Source: Ophioceras dolichostomum
Taxonomy: Eukaryota > Ascomycota > Sordariomycetes > Magnaporthales > Ophioceraceae
Length of the DNA stretch: 64,000 nt
Direction: 5' to 3'
NCBI GenBank assembly: GCA_003049485.1
Contig: PYST01000046.1
Coordinates: 62,001 to 126,000 of the forward strand
Part shown: in pieces, positions 10,068 to 20,637 of the stretch
Layout of the letters: every line of letters begins with the position of its first letter
How positions within the stretch are numbered: the stretch's first letter is position 1
Notes under the pieces: generated by a model
Seen by the model: only the letters and a program-made list of their open reading frames with translations
What the model was told of the DNA's origin: nothing
Databases searched by the model: none
Program-made: the position numbers and the translations under genes

Positions 10068-11411
10068 CTCTCTCTTGTTGGGAGGCTCGAGGAAGCTAGC
10101 ACACGGTTGCGAGAAGCTGATGGTTGGCAAGTTTTCAGATCCTGAAGATTGCGTGAGGGAGAGCGTTTCGTTCGATGCGATTGATCTATGAGGATGGTGA
10201 AAGGACGAAGTCGGCGACGTTGGGTTTTTTGTCTGCAGCAGGAAGGTTTTGGGGAAACTTGGAAGGATGGTAAGGCTTCAAGCTTGGTTGCGGGTTGAGG
10301 AAGAGCTTAAAATATTCCGGAGGCGAGAGCGACGGCAGTTGAGGCGCTTTTTATCTGGATGTTGAGGGAGAGTCACAACGGAGCAGAAGGAGGGATGTTG
10401 AAATTTCGGTAAACATTTTCCCCGATTGGGAAATTGGCGGGGCAACGGAGACCTGGTTGATGCGTTGGTCTGACCCAGCACCGCTCCGGCTCCACAACAT
10501 GGATTCACGGATGACAGTGTTGAAATCGGCTTGTTCGTGAGAATTTGGGAGTGGAGGATGGTGATATTGAGTCATGGATTCCACGGTGGACATCATAGTG
10601 TCTCAAGTCGTCGGTAGCAACGAGATAATCCAGACTTCCTACCAGCATAGGACATGGGAAGAGCGTCGTTGCCTCCCAGCAGGGGCTCGCCCGTTCAACG
10701 AATGAAGTGACAATGGAAAGAGATTCTACTCTGTTCGCAAAGCCAAATATCTCGAACAGCCCAAGTATCGAGACTCAGCTATCCTATTGGTATCGTTTTA
10801 TGCAAAGCCCTTTTTAACCTACTTTACCCCCGATTTTATATCCCTTCTCCAGCGTATTTAAAACTCCTAGCAGGATATGAAGAGGAAAGCATGTTGAAGA
10901 AGAAGACGGCAGAAAGGAAGCAGAGAGAAGAATAGAAGCAAGAAAAAAGCAATACAAAAGACTTACTTCATAGCCCGCTCAGCTAGCAATTTATGAGTAA
11001 AGACATTAAAATGAAAAAGAAGAGAAAAACAAAGAAACCTCCAAGGTCCTCAGCTTCGTCTAACCGCCCAGCCAGGAACAACGACAACGTTTGGCCCCCG
11101 GCCGGTCCTGCCCAAACAACGCGACTCCGGCGCGAAACTTCCACATGATGCAACCGATCCCGGAACCCTTAGCTACCTAAGGCAGAGGGTGAAAAAAGAC
11201 ATTATCGAACAGATCAGTCGTAATAAAAATTAATCGTCATCATGGCTTCCCCTCGCCATGGCTCGTCACGGTCAGTCATAGCCAACCGAAAAAAACCCGC
11301 CTCCTTCTCCAGCAGTCCAAGCTGAGCTGAGCACCAGCGCCACCACCACTTCGTGACCGTGCCCGGTTATGGCGGCGATCTGTCAACGCCTCTCTCGCCA
11401 TCGCCTCCCTC
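10068..11411. other. Spacer between Spo12-like gene and USP gene
   Basis: Both flanking genes are on the minus strand, so this contains the Spo12-like promoter and the USP 3' UTR. No coding family recognised. The interval 10,880-11,060 is A/G-rich on the plus strand and low in complexity. Confidence 0.5.
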
Positions 11412-14400
11412 CTACATGACAACGCATTCCCTCTCCGGCTCGTCCATGGCACCCTCAGCAGCAGCGGCGCCACTGCTTGACTTGCGATGGTGGCCATGCT
11501 TCCACTTCTCCTTTCCACCACCACCACCACCCTCGCGGTCCTTGTCGGCGCGGGACTTGGACTTGCCGCGGTCCTTCTCTTTCTCTTTCTTGCCGCCGCC
11601 GCCGCCACCGCTGCTCTGCTCTTTTCCTGAACCGTCTTTGCTGCTATCCTTGCCATCGCTGAGGCTGATGTCGGTGGCATTTGTGGTGGTGATGGTGGGT
11701 GGTGGTGGTGGTGGTGTATGATGGGATTCGACGTGCTGCACGGTCGCGAGCTCTCCTTCGTACGAGTCCTCTGGTTCGCGCAGGGGCTCCTTGCTGGTGC
11801 GCATGAGCCCGCCGAGGCGCGAGATCGTGATGCTCATGCGGCCCTCGCCGGCTTGGCTGACGGGACGACTGCGCTGCTCCTTCCCCTCCTTCCCGCTATC
11901 CTTGGTCTCCTTGTCCTTGTCCTTCTCCTTGTCTTTCTCTTTCTCTTTGTCCTTGTCCTTGTCCTTCTCCTTCTCCTTGCCCTTCGTGAAGCGCGCTGCT
12001 GCGCGGGAGAGACGCTGAGCGGTAGAGGACTCCTCGTTTGGAGTGGCGGCGGGGGAGGGAGAGGGCGGTTGCGGTTCGGAAGGGGTGGCCAAGCCGAGGC
12101 CGAGTCCGTAGGTCGTGGACGCGTCGGTGGCAGGTACGCTGCTGCGGCGGGAGGGAATAGATTTTAGCTGCGGTTCTGAGGGTGTGAGGGCGACGGCGGA
12201 TGTGTCGTTTTCCAAGCTGAGTCGGGGTGGGCGCTCGAGCTCGGAGGAGAAGCGGATGCTTGGGCCGGTCGAGTGAGTGGCCAGGGTGGTGGAGTCGAAG
12301 TACCCGCTGGTCTGCCTTGACATGTCGGGTCGCTCGCTGTCGGTGGTGGTTGGGGAGTATGAAGATCCCGTGGTGGTGGCTGCGATATTGACGGTCGAGT
12401 CGCTATACGATGGGGGCTCTGTCTCAGTGCCGTTCACTGACTCGGCCGTCACGTCCACCATAGGCACTATCTGGTAGAAAAGCAGATATGGCATCTCCTC
12501 TTTCAGGGACTGCTTAATGTCATCCACGTAAGTCACCCGCTGCTCTAGGAGGTCGTCGAACTTGACCCACTGCGCCTCCTCGTAGTCTGGAGGCGGGTCA
12601 TTGTCATGCCTCCGGTTGTCGGTTAATAGCTTGGGCGCTACTCGAGAGAACGACACATAGTGACCGCTGTGCAGCGAGTCACCTCGGTGACAGACTATCG
12701 ACTGCAGGACGAGCTTGTACTCGGCATTGAGCCCATTAGACTCCCCGGCCTTTTCGGCGTCGTCCACTAGAATGAAGTGCGGTAACCTCAAGTAGTCGGG
12801 GATGTCGATGAACGTGTTCTGGCGCTTGAATTGGCCAGACTCGGTCATCATATACCTCTTCAGACAGATCCCCACAACGGGCCGCTTGTTGAGGTGCTTC
12901 GCCACGTCGTTGTCGTTCAGCGGCTCGCCCTTCCCGGCCGAATGCCATGGGATCAGCCTGAAGAATTGCCACGCTGGTATTGTTACTGCCTTGACGACCG
13001 TCGAGCCTTGCCTTCGAACCTTCTGCATGATGCTGGCGTTGTCCGATGTGTCAGCGTCGGTGGGTCGCCCTTCGGCATCGAGCACCACTCGTTGGATGAT
13101 GCTCGTAGATCGAGTCCTGTTTGAGGGGCGGGGTTCTAGTCGAGTTTCTCTTGTGGGTGTAGATGACGATGATCCAGGCGAGTCGACCGTGGTCCACCGG
13201 CGCTGTAATGGCGACAAGCTATCGACCTTGTGGTGAGACTCGTCCTCGTCGTCCATATTGGTGATAACCCTGATCGTACTCCTAGGGCTCAGGACACGGG
13301 CAGGACTGTCAGGGCCCCTGTCGGCGCCCTTCTTGTCGTCGTAGCTATCCCGCAGGACATCGACCTTGGTGTTGAAGTATTCCTCGAGGCAGTCCTCCAG
13401 CTTGATCCCTTTGCCCTCTGGATCTGCGGGAACAGCGAGATTGAGTAACCGCTCGAATACCACCTTGTGATCGTCCACGTCGCCCTTGCCTTGGTGGAAC
13501 AGGTCGACCTGCAGGGTGAGCAGTGGGAGCTGCAGCGTCTCGGTGATGAAGGCGAACGCCTCCGATGTGTCCTGTTGTTCGAGTAACCTGGCGTCGGACC
13601 AGCCACAGGCCGCCAATGCGTTCTGGATGTGCTCAGTCTAGTAAACTCACCCAGTTAGTATTCTCAATACGCGGTCGTAAGTCTTTGGACAGCTTCCTCC
13701 CCATTTTCAGGCTCGTGAAGAACGGGAACGCGTCCTAGAATATGTGCCGAATGACCGGGGGCGCGTTTGACCAACCATGTCCGTCCGTATAAGCTTCCCA
13801 CTGCGCAACATGTTGACCCAGAGTCGGAGTAGAGCGGCGAGGTTGCGATGTGCTTCATTGGGATGCTCCTTTGTGAGAAGCATGCACTCGAATGCCTCGA
13901 TCTTGGCGAACATGGCGAAGAGCAGGGAGTCGAGGTAGCAAGTGACTCCTCCTCGATTCTCGGCCCCAAGCATGTGTGTGTTCGGGTTATATGGCAGCAA
14001 TGTGCCCTCGAGAGCGTCGTGCTGCATCTTCAACAGTTCTTTTGACTTTGCAATGTCGCCTCCGGAGTACTTCGACGACAGCGCATAGCGTATTTGCTCG
14101 GGGGAGATCCCCGCCATTTTTTCTTCCTCGATCCATCTTGAGATGTCTTCGACCTAGATAGGAAACAATTTGTTAGAATGCACGTCAGAACATCTGCCGT
14201 ATGGACATAAGCGGCGATCCTGCACCCCAATTGGTGCATCGGGACGTGGTGGATGTCGCGAGGCTGGGTGTAGGCCGGGAGAGATTATAGCAGGGTTGGG
14301 CGAGGCGGGGTGAGTTTCAGTACTTTGAGGCTTTCCTTTTCCTCCTCTTCTCGTGCGCGGGCAGCTTGTTTGGCAGCTTCATTACGGAAGATCGCGAAGA

Positions 14401-14655
14401 AGGCATCGGCTGCAAAAGCTCGCGACTGTTTAAGCGACGCCGTAATATCGAGTTAGCTACGTGGTGACCGTCACCGGGTCAGGCAAGGTTGTTCTCGGTG
14501 GGCATCCGTTGGACTCGGGTTTTGGGGTGTTGTTTAGTTGTAGTCGCACGCACCTTGTGGGCAGGCTCTGACGATCGATTTCGCCGATGCGATCCCCCGG
14601 TCCGGTCCTTGTCGCGCAAGGTAAGGAACCTCTTGGGTATATTTGCCTTCATCAT
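11412..14655 (-). CDS. USP-type ubiquitin hydrolase with C-terminal CaaX box
   Basis: A cysteine protease (peptidase C19) that removes ubiquitin. Four exons close in phase 0: 14554-14655, 14324-14425, 13776-14153, 11412-13637; 935 residues. The Cys box is ENRGGVTCYLDSLLFAMF with Cys140, a divergent form of the usual GNTCYMN. The His box is SLHSGHYVSFSR (His near 519). The third box is QWVKFDDLLEQRVTY (about 554), so the triad looks complete. Between Cys and His lies a roughly 150-residue Ser/Thr-rich insertion. After the catalytic domain comes a long disordered tail with a Lys/Asp/Glu repeat (11,909-11,984), His/Pro/Gly runs and a terminal CVVM, a CaaX prenylation motif. The third intron begins GTTGGT and has a perfect ACTAAC branch site. 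I cannot place it in a named UBP class. Confidence 0.85.
11909..11984 (-). repeat. Lys-Glu/Lys-Asp dipeptide repeat in USP tail
   Basis: Imperfect hexameric repeats (CTTGTC, CTTCTC and CTTTCT units on the plus strand) encode about 25 residues of alternating KE/KD. This is a single long charged helix or a polyampholyte linker between the catalytic domain and the C-terminal CaaX box. Confidence 0.8.
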
Positions 14656-17600
14656 AGTCGGCCGAGAAGCATTGGGAACGGAGGTTTGCTGTGTCGGTAT
14701 CGCAATGGCTCTGTTTAGCCGTCGCCTGCTGGAGGCATCGAGGTTCGACGATGTGGGCCAGGACGTCGTTTGGCAGTTTGGAAGGGTTATCCCTCCTGCG
14801 AAGTTGATCTAGCACTTGGTAAGAGGCCCTCCGTTCACCTGGGTGGTTCGCCTTGGGGGTTGTCGCGGGGTATTCGCGTAGACGCTGTATGCGCTGTAAT
14901 ATGCTATGTTCGGGATGTGGCCTCGCTCTTGGCCTGGTGACCGCTGTTCGTGGAGTTGGTCGTTGTTGGTGCTGGTATTGGCAGGGTGCAGGGCACAGCC
15001 GTCTGTATGCACTGCGGGGATGCGAAGTGTTTGGGTCCTCCTGGGCCGCTGGATCGATAAATCCACAATCATGTGCAGAGACTTGAATTGCAGCTGGTCA
15101 ATGTGCACTTTGTATGGCTCGTCCGTTCTTCTCTTTTCGCGGGGGGCCTAGACAGGCTTGCGCCAGCCTGTTCTCAAGCTTTTGCAGTCTGGTGACTCCA
15201 TTCAGTTGTCGGTCTCAACAAATGACGAAGCCAGCCCAGGCGGAAGGATAAATATGTGTTGCTATCGGCAAAAGAACAAGTACGTGTACGTGTACAGCTA
15301 TTTCAGGTCTCAAGTAGCGGACGCTGGCTGGCTGAGAGCAGATGCTTAGACGACCTCGAGCAGGACGGAGGCTCAGGAATCAGGTCGGTGGGGAGCGCTG
15401 GTGGGTGCCGCGCGTGGGATTCCTTTCTGAGTCTCTCAGGCCTGCTTGTTTGCTATCGAGGGGTCTTGGCGCGGCCTGACAACGTCACTGGCCCCGCAAT
15501 CCGCTGTCCCTCCCGACGGCCTGCCACGAGCCTTCCATTCGTCTTCTGCCCCCGACCGAATCTCCCACCACCCTTCAGCTCATGTTACTGCGCTGGCCGC
15601 TGACGGACTCTTACCCACCCGGCGAATCTCATCAGCGAGCGGCGGCAAATGGTGAACCCAAACCGAGGCCGCTGCCTAGGTAACTTGCGCGCCGGAAGTG
15701 AATTTGAAATCCCAAAATCGGCGGCGGCTTTTTGTCGTCCACCTCATCCGTTTGGGCACGTCGAGAATTTTGATGGGGATGAGAGCATCATCATGATCTT
15801 CGACACTTGCGATCGCCGTGGCCAGACCTCCAAACCTACAAACTTCCAGATGTCCATCCAACTCACTCCACCAATTCTTGACTTCCCCTTCTGGCAACTG
15901 AGCGACCGAGAGATTAGAAGATGGTGTGCCACTGAGCACAATAACCCCACCCTCTTGCCAGTCCACTGGAAAAAAGAAAGAACAGCGTGGAACAGGTGCA
16001 TCAGCTCCCGACTCTGCGCCCCGATTCGCTGCGGCTGTAATCAGATGCTTTCCCTGGAGGTGGCTTCTCGACTGGGGCGGGTTCAGCTCAGGCTGTTCCT
16101 TGCTCTGCACAGGACCCTGGGCTTTCTTCTCTTTTTGCGAACCTGTCAAGATATGCACTGCGATGCAAAGGTGGTTCAAGCCCCCGGATTCTGCTCCTAG
16201 GGTGTCATTCACGCGCTAGTCTTAGGGGGCTCGAGATAATCGTCAGGCCACTCAGCGTCATTATTCGGACGTGTGTTTATCGTTCATGAAGCAATGCGTC
16301 CTCCTGTAAAAAAATGTCAACCTCTTTATTCTTCCGTACCATCATGTGTTTGGCGCTCTCCGGCTTTCTGAACGGTAGCCCGAGCCGCTGGTAATTAGTG
16401 GCGCGAGCCGGGTGCAAGCGGAAATTCTAGGGCTAGTAGTCCGTCCAGTCAACCCACTATCCTGGAGACAATTCGGTAGCGAAGGTGCCTCCATAGTATT
16501 GCTGCACAACATGAACATGAAGCTGTCAAATTCTAGCCCGTTTTTTTCTCGTGGTGGAAACTTCTAGCTGTATATCTTACCTAGGCAGCTGCCACTCTGG
16601 GGGCTGCGCGTGGTCAGCCCTTGTGCCTGGCCAAGCCACCGCCTGCGTATGGGTGTCCCTGAACCAGCTTTCGTACCTAATACAGCTCCTAGTGCATATT
16701 TCGGATCAGCTGGGCTGTTACCCTCCTCTCATCGTTCAATCGATGACTCTGAGCATCTCAGTTTAGGGGTCTGCCTGTCATGTGCATGAGCTCCATATTG
16801 GGTTTGCCTGAGATGACGCCACCAACAGCTGGCCAGGGGGTTTAGTCAACGGGCGTCCAGGTGTACCTGGATCATCGCGTAGGGCGCACTTGACAATCTT
16901 CGTATAAAGTTAGGGACGGCCAAGTGATTTTTAAAACGGGATAATATGGCACGCTGTACGAGCAACTACAGCGACGTAGGAAGGTGCAATTGCCTGGCCA
17001 GTCTGGGACGGTATCCTCTGGCGGTAATGCAACGCGGGCCATTGCCCATGGATTTTTCTTACGCGACTTCCTGTAAATCGGTTTTGTACATAGTTCGGCC
17101 TGGTCGGTAGTATATATATCTACAAGTGAACCAGCGAGCGCTCAAAAGCCCGCCTTCAGGGTCCTCTCCCGGGCCTCTCCCTTCTCCCCTTCGCCTCCGG
17201 TCCCACACGTGCTGCCGCCGACCTCCGCCCGCGCAGTGACATCACCCCTATGTATACCCCTTCCTCCCCTTCACACATCCGACAGGGCACCAAGGCAGAT
17301 CCAGCAAAAGTGACGGCGGCGTTGATCCTTTGCTTCGGTCGTGTGCGTGGTGTCTGTGATATCCGCGGGGCCCACATTCTCTCGACAAAGACTAAGAAAA
17401 TAAAAAGAAGAAACGTCTATCGTTCGTGACGGTTATGCAGTTCGCATCACACCCTTTCATATGTCCCCGCCAGAAAGCGCAAAAACCAACGGGGAGGAAA
17501 TAAAACGCCAGAGCAGAGTCGGCAATAATAAGACAAGAAGACAAGAACGAAATGAACTGAAAGGGGGAGGAGCGCCGGAGAAGCTACTTGCTGCCCGGAT

Positions 17601-17759
17601 ATGGAAGAGTCCGTTCCAGGTGCCGGAGATCCTTTTAGATATTAAGTTCGGTGGTTTTGTGGGATGGGAGTCGAGTTGTTATGAAAGGGAAGAGCGGGGA
17701 ATGTTGCGTTCATGCTACGCCGACAGTGGCGGCGGCGACGGCAGACGTGAGTTTTTAGC
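14656..17759. other. 3.1-kb spacer upstream of USP gene
   Basis: Contains the USP promoter, with the TOM40 3' end at the right edge. A 178-codon minus frame (15,676-16,212) has no ATG near its start and no recognisable family; I do not call it. An AT run (TATATATAT) lies near 17,110. No RNA gene recognised. Confidence 0.45.
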
Positions 17760-18999
17760 TTAGAATGGGATGTTGGGCGAGGCCTGAGCTCCTCCCATAG
17801 CCTCCTGCTGCTCCTGGAGCTCCTCGCCACCAGCCTCGATGGAGATGCCCAGGCCAATCTTGGCGTTGCCCTGTAGTCGGTTCTTTATCAGCATTTGCCT
17901 ACAGCCCAACCCTGTAGAGTGTCAAGTCTACACGGGGGACTTACCGTGGGGTGATCAACCTCGGCACCGAAGGTCAGGGTCACCGGGGGAGCGACTCGCT
18001 TCTCGATAAGACAGCTCATCTTGCCCTTAGTGTCCATCTGAGCGCGGAAGGTCGACATCGCGAACTGGTACTTGACGGCGGCAGTGGTGACGCCCTCAGC
18101 CTGAATACCACCACCGCCCATCATGCCGGGGCCACCGACAGGGACCAGCGACAGTGTCATGTCGATGCCAGCCTGCACCTTGTCCGAAAGCTTCCTCCAG
18201 AAGGTAGAGTTGATGGTGCCCTGGCCCGAGAGCTGGCCAGTCGCGATCCAGTCGTCCGTCTTGTACCTCGCGGCGTAGGTCATCACGGTGTCCGGCGGCT
18301 GGGTCAGGCCGGCGCGTTGCCAGACGCCCTCCAGGCCGAGCGAGAGGTTCTTCGTCACGGCCTGCATGTAGCTGCCCATGAAGATTCCCGTCAGGCCGCC
18401 CTCCAAGAAGGAGGGGTTCAGGGCTTTGACCGAGGCGGTGAAGTCGCTGCCGGTGTACTCGTTCTCCAGATGTGCCATGTCCTGACCACCGGTGCCTACT
18501 GAGAACTGTGTCCTGGTGACGAGGTTCGGGTTCCACCACCGCCAGTTAAGGCGCGTGTTGACTTGGAGTTCGTTGTCTACGTGGCCTTGCAGGAAGACCT
18601 AAAGCAGGTAGAAGGGCCAAATTAGCGCTTTTGCGCATATGAAAGTTGAAAGGGGGCAACAGAGCGCCAGAAAGCGAGGACGGTAGTTGGACTTGTCCTT
18701 ACCCTGTTTGTGCCATACATGGCGGCGAAAGTGTAGGGGTTCAAGCGCTCGCCCATTGCAAACTGATGAGAGACCTGGAAGAGGGGTGACAAGCTAAAGG
18801 CTTTGGTGAGGTCGGCCCGGAGGCCGGTGAACATGTAGTTGTTTACTAGGACCTCCCGAGTAAGCTCCTTCGACAGGTTCTCGACGGTCCCGGGGTTCGC
18901 GAGACCGAGTTTCGCGCGGCGCTCCTCGAACGATGAGAAGGCATCGGTGATGGCGACACTGAGCGGGTTACCGCGCAGTATTTCTAATGGCGACGACAT
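17760..18999 (-). CDS. tom40: Mitochondrial outer-membrane import channel TOM40
   Basis: The beta-barrel pore of the TOM complex, entry gate for nearly all mitochondrial precursors. Three phase-0 exons: 18703-18999, 17945-18598, 17760-17870; 353 residues, close to the usual fungal length of about 350. Recognisable blocks are the N-terminal MSSPLEILRGNP, the helix before the barrel (SKELTREVLVNNYMFTGLRA), FQVSHQFAMG, and NRVFLQGHVDNELQVNTRLN across intron 1. The C-terminal strand GNAKIGLGISIEAG carries the beta-signal pattern and ends in a Glu/Gln-rich tail. Introns open GTAAGG and GTAAGT. The start is the only ATG consistent with the family N-terminus; frames upstream have no ATG. Confidence 0.96.
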
Positions 19000-20626
19000 T
19001 TTTGCTATAGAGAGTAGAGGAGTAGGCCGAGAGACGGCGAGCAAAGAGCGAATAAAGGAAGAAGCGGAAGGAAATCGCCAGCCGCCAGGAAGGGGAAAAG
19101 GGGATGCGCAGTCAATGGCTAATCGGGGGCTGTCGTCTCTCGAATATGTCACTCTAGCGCAGATGGGATTTGGGATCGGCGAAGCACTTGTGGAGGAGAA
19201 AGAGCTCAAGCTCGACGTGCGCCTGAGATGGGATATCCGGTTTGATGGTAATTTCGAAGACAGCTGCCAGGACCAAAAATTTCATTGGGGACTCCAAGCT
19301 AGGTCCGAGGCGCTGACGAAGGGATTGAGGGTCGGAAAAACTGGCAAGGCTCGGTCCACAGTTTGAGCCAATCGGAATGGAGATACACTCCGTGCTATTA
19401 TCACGGTCCGGGTGGACTCAGGTGAGCTCCGAGCTGGTTCCTTAACTCGCTCAGGAAATCGCCGGCGAACTAAGACCTAAGATTTCAAACAACCCAGCCT
19501 TCAAAAGGCGATGCGTATATCACACCGGCAATCGATTTTTCGCCTCCATAGAGTTGTCCAATGCCTCGGAAGCGAATCCAGCGCAACAGCACGTGGATCA
19601 GCTGGGGCGTGGAATGAATCCAAAAGGAGGTGTGCTTATCGGCTGGTCGGTACTGAGGCTTAAAGCAAGCTCATTGGTCGAGTCGCTGCTCCTCCCCCAC
19701 GGACGACCCAAGAAAGAGACCCCGGCAAGGATTTGGGTCGAGATCGTTGGATGATGCATCGATGCTGAGAAGCAACACATCTTGTTATTTCTTTGTTCTG
19801 ACTTCTCGTCTCTCCTTCCGCTCGAAAGAGACCGCGAGAAAGGCACCTAAGGCCTCGCACTTGGACCTGGAGACAACTTCGCAGTCCCTGGAAACGCTAG
19901 CCTTCCCGGCCATGTCTGCGCCCTCTTAATGTGTGCGGGGCGATTTTTTAGGGCGACGGTAGTGAGCGAGGGTGCGGAGCTTGAAAGCTGATCAATTCTT
20001 CCTGCCAACCCTGCTATCTTCTTCGTCGGTGCCTCAAGGCTTGAAGCCGCGATTTACTTCTCTTTTTAATCATCATCTGGCTTCTTTCTGAGGCAGCCTG
20101 ACTCTTTTTTGCTCTTTCTTACGCAGAGAAAGCGTATCCCGTCCCTAGAGTTTCCAGTCACCATTTGCTATTGTCGTCAGTACTATTTGTCTTCAAGTCC
20201 CGTCTTGTGTGGGATTTATGAGTTATATCTGGATTTTCCGCAAGACGTCATATTCCAACCCTGTCCTGCAACCCTATTCCTCTTGGTATGCTTCCTGCCG
20301 TACCAAAAGACGCTCTTTCGGATTCTTATAGAGAACATCTCCATCCGACCGACGGTTCTCCTTATTCGTTCGGAACAGATATTTATTGGCCGGATATTCC
20401 CGGAGCTTCTCACCGCCAGAATGGACACTCTCCTGTATGTTATGAACCCCTTTTCTCCCGCGCAGATCTTCCCTCACTGGTCTCTGAAGGGCCTTCAACA
20501 CAATCCAGTGATCTCCTTGCATTGCGATGATGCCCGCTTTTGCCGCACTGCCTCAGGCAATACGACCAACATCTGCCACCAAGAAGCCGTCGACATCTTA
20601 CACAGAACCACAGCACAAACGTGACA
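19000..20626. other. Divergent spacer TOM40 / phosphofructo-2-kinase
   Basis: Promoters for both divergent genes should lie here. The sequence from 20,000 to 20,626 is pyrimidine-rich and probably the transcribed leader of the plus-strand gene, including an overlapping uORF (separate entry). Long open frames in this leader lack ATG starts and are not called. A CCAAT motif (GAGCCAATCGG) lies near 19,365. Confidence 0.5.
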
Positions 20627-20637
20627 ATGGGGCTTGA
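20527..20637 (+). promoter_or_regulatory. Upstream ORF overlapping the PFK-2 start codon
   Basis: Two adjacent ATGs (20527 and 20530) open a 36-codon frame (MMPAFAALPQAIRPTSA...) ending at TGA 20635-20637, ten bases beyond the main ATG at 20627, in a different frame. A ribosome translating it would pass the main start, so it would repress PFK-2 unless leaky scanning occurs or the leader is spliced. Function is inferred. The mRNA start is unknown. Confidence 0.5.

Noticed and set aside
13640..13776. Extra exon (DAFPFFTSLKMGRKLSKD...) within USP intron 3
   Set aside because: It would need a 13-base intron before the next exon; its end instead matches an ACTAAC branch site and acceptor.
15676..16212. 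178-codon minus-strand frame
   Set aside because: No ATG near its start, no family signal, and the opposite strand is open over the same interval.
20109..20624. 171-codon frame upstream of PFK-2
   Set aside because: Starts from a non-ATG codon in pyrimidine-rich leader; more likely 5' UTR.
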